Positions 63,938 through 64,000 of a stretch of DNA of 64,000 nucleotides are shown here, in pieces. The translations under genes and the position numbers were made by a program. Under the pieces are notes generated by a model. The model searched no databases and was not told the origin of the DNA. It worked only from the letters and a program-made list of their open reading frames with translations. Source of the stretch: Chitinivorax sp. PXF-14 (lineage in GTDB: Bacteria > Pseudomonadota > Gammaproteobacteria > Burkholderiales > SCOH01); assembly GCF_040812015.1 (NCBI RefSeq), contig NZ_JBFNXJ010000007.1:1-64000 (forward strand). Direction: 5' to 3'. Every line of letters begins with the position of its first letter. Within the stretch, counting starts at the first letter, position 1.

Positions 63938-64000
63938 GGTGAGTCTCCTTACTGTGTGGCTGCGAATATCTGGCGGCTCACGGCCGGCGTCATCGCGCCG

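Overview
The window is GC-rich, densely packed bacterial chromosome with mostly ATG/GTG starts and many ATGA or GTGA stop-start overlaps. Gene content (NhaR-type and GcvA-type LysR regulators, HtpX, YlqF, CrcB, a complete type III secretion locus, dispersed REP-like repeats) fits a Betaproteobacterium. A Neisseriales-like lineage is my best guess, but it is an inference from gene style and not from a marker gene.

Region 1 (1-23 kb) is mostly chromosomal housekeeping and metabolism: a GIY-YIG gene broken by one nonsense codon, the circularly permuted GTPase YlqF, a GH13 glycosidase, an amino-acid ABC binding protein, a methionine/glutamine-type aminotransferase paired with a nitrilase-fold amidase, a GGDEF diguanylate cyclase, a MocR-type regulator that has lost its PLP lysine, a spherulin-4-like protein, CrcB plus DUF190, a PrsW protease with a GYF_2 protein, HtpX, NhaR and a B12/radical SAM protein.

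Region 2 (23-38 kb) is an accessory block around the type III secretion system (T3SS). It holds an S8 protease lipoprotein, putative secreted substrates (a glycine-zipper protein, a DUF1521 self-cleaving protein with the GDPH motif, a LysM/transglycosylase protein, a Gly/Ala-rich Cys-free protein) and a sctU operon. A 455-bp direct repeat carrying a small Lys/Ala-rich secreted protein brackets 13.6 kb of this block. Five intergenic regions share a palindromic box, TAGGG-N4-CCCTA with CAATC/GATTG flanks. It occurs singly or as tandem copies spaced 16 bp, always 60-120 bp before a start codon, and looks like the operator of a T3SS-linked regulon.

Region 3 (38-53 kb) is one long minus-strand operon, sctV-C-D-(F-like)-I-J-K-L-(4-TM protein)-N-O-P-(histidine kinase)-(response regulator)-Q-R-S-T, almost entirely translationally coupled. 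A soluble histidine kinase and a FixJ/NarL response regulator lie inside the structural operon. Their regulator is a plausible but untested candidate for binding the palindromes.

Region 4 (53.7-63 kb) is mobile and defence material. A 4.9-kb island sits at the 3' end of an initiator tRNA-Met gene between 19-bp direct repeats. It contains a large serine recombinase decapitated by an IS3-type end, and a coiled-coil/JetD (Wadjet) open reading frame that begins inside the same IS remnant. Next come an Xre/MbcA/ParS-type antitoxin with an unrecognised partner, an 11-bp phased repeat array, and an Rhs C-terminal region with its immunity gene plus a displaced orphan toxin tip with an Imm40 gene. The window ends with an NAD(P)H oxidoreductase and a DUF1330 protein.
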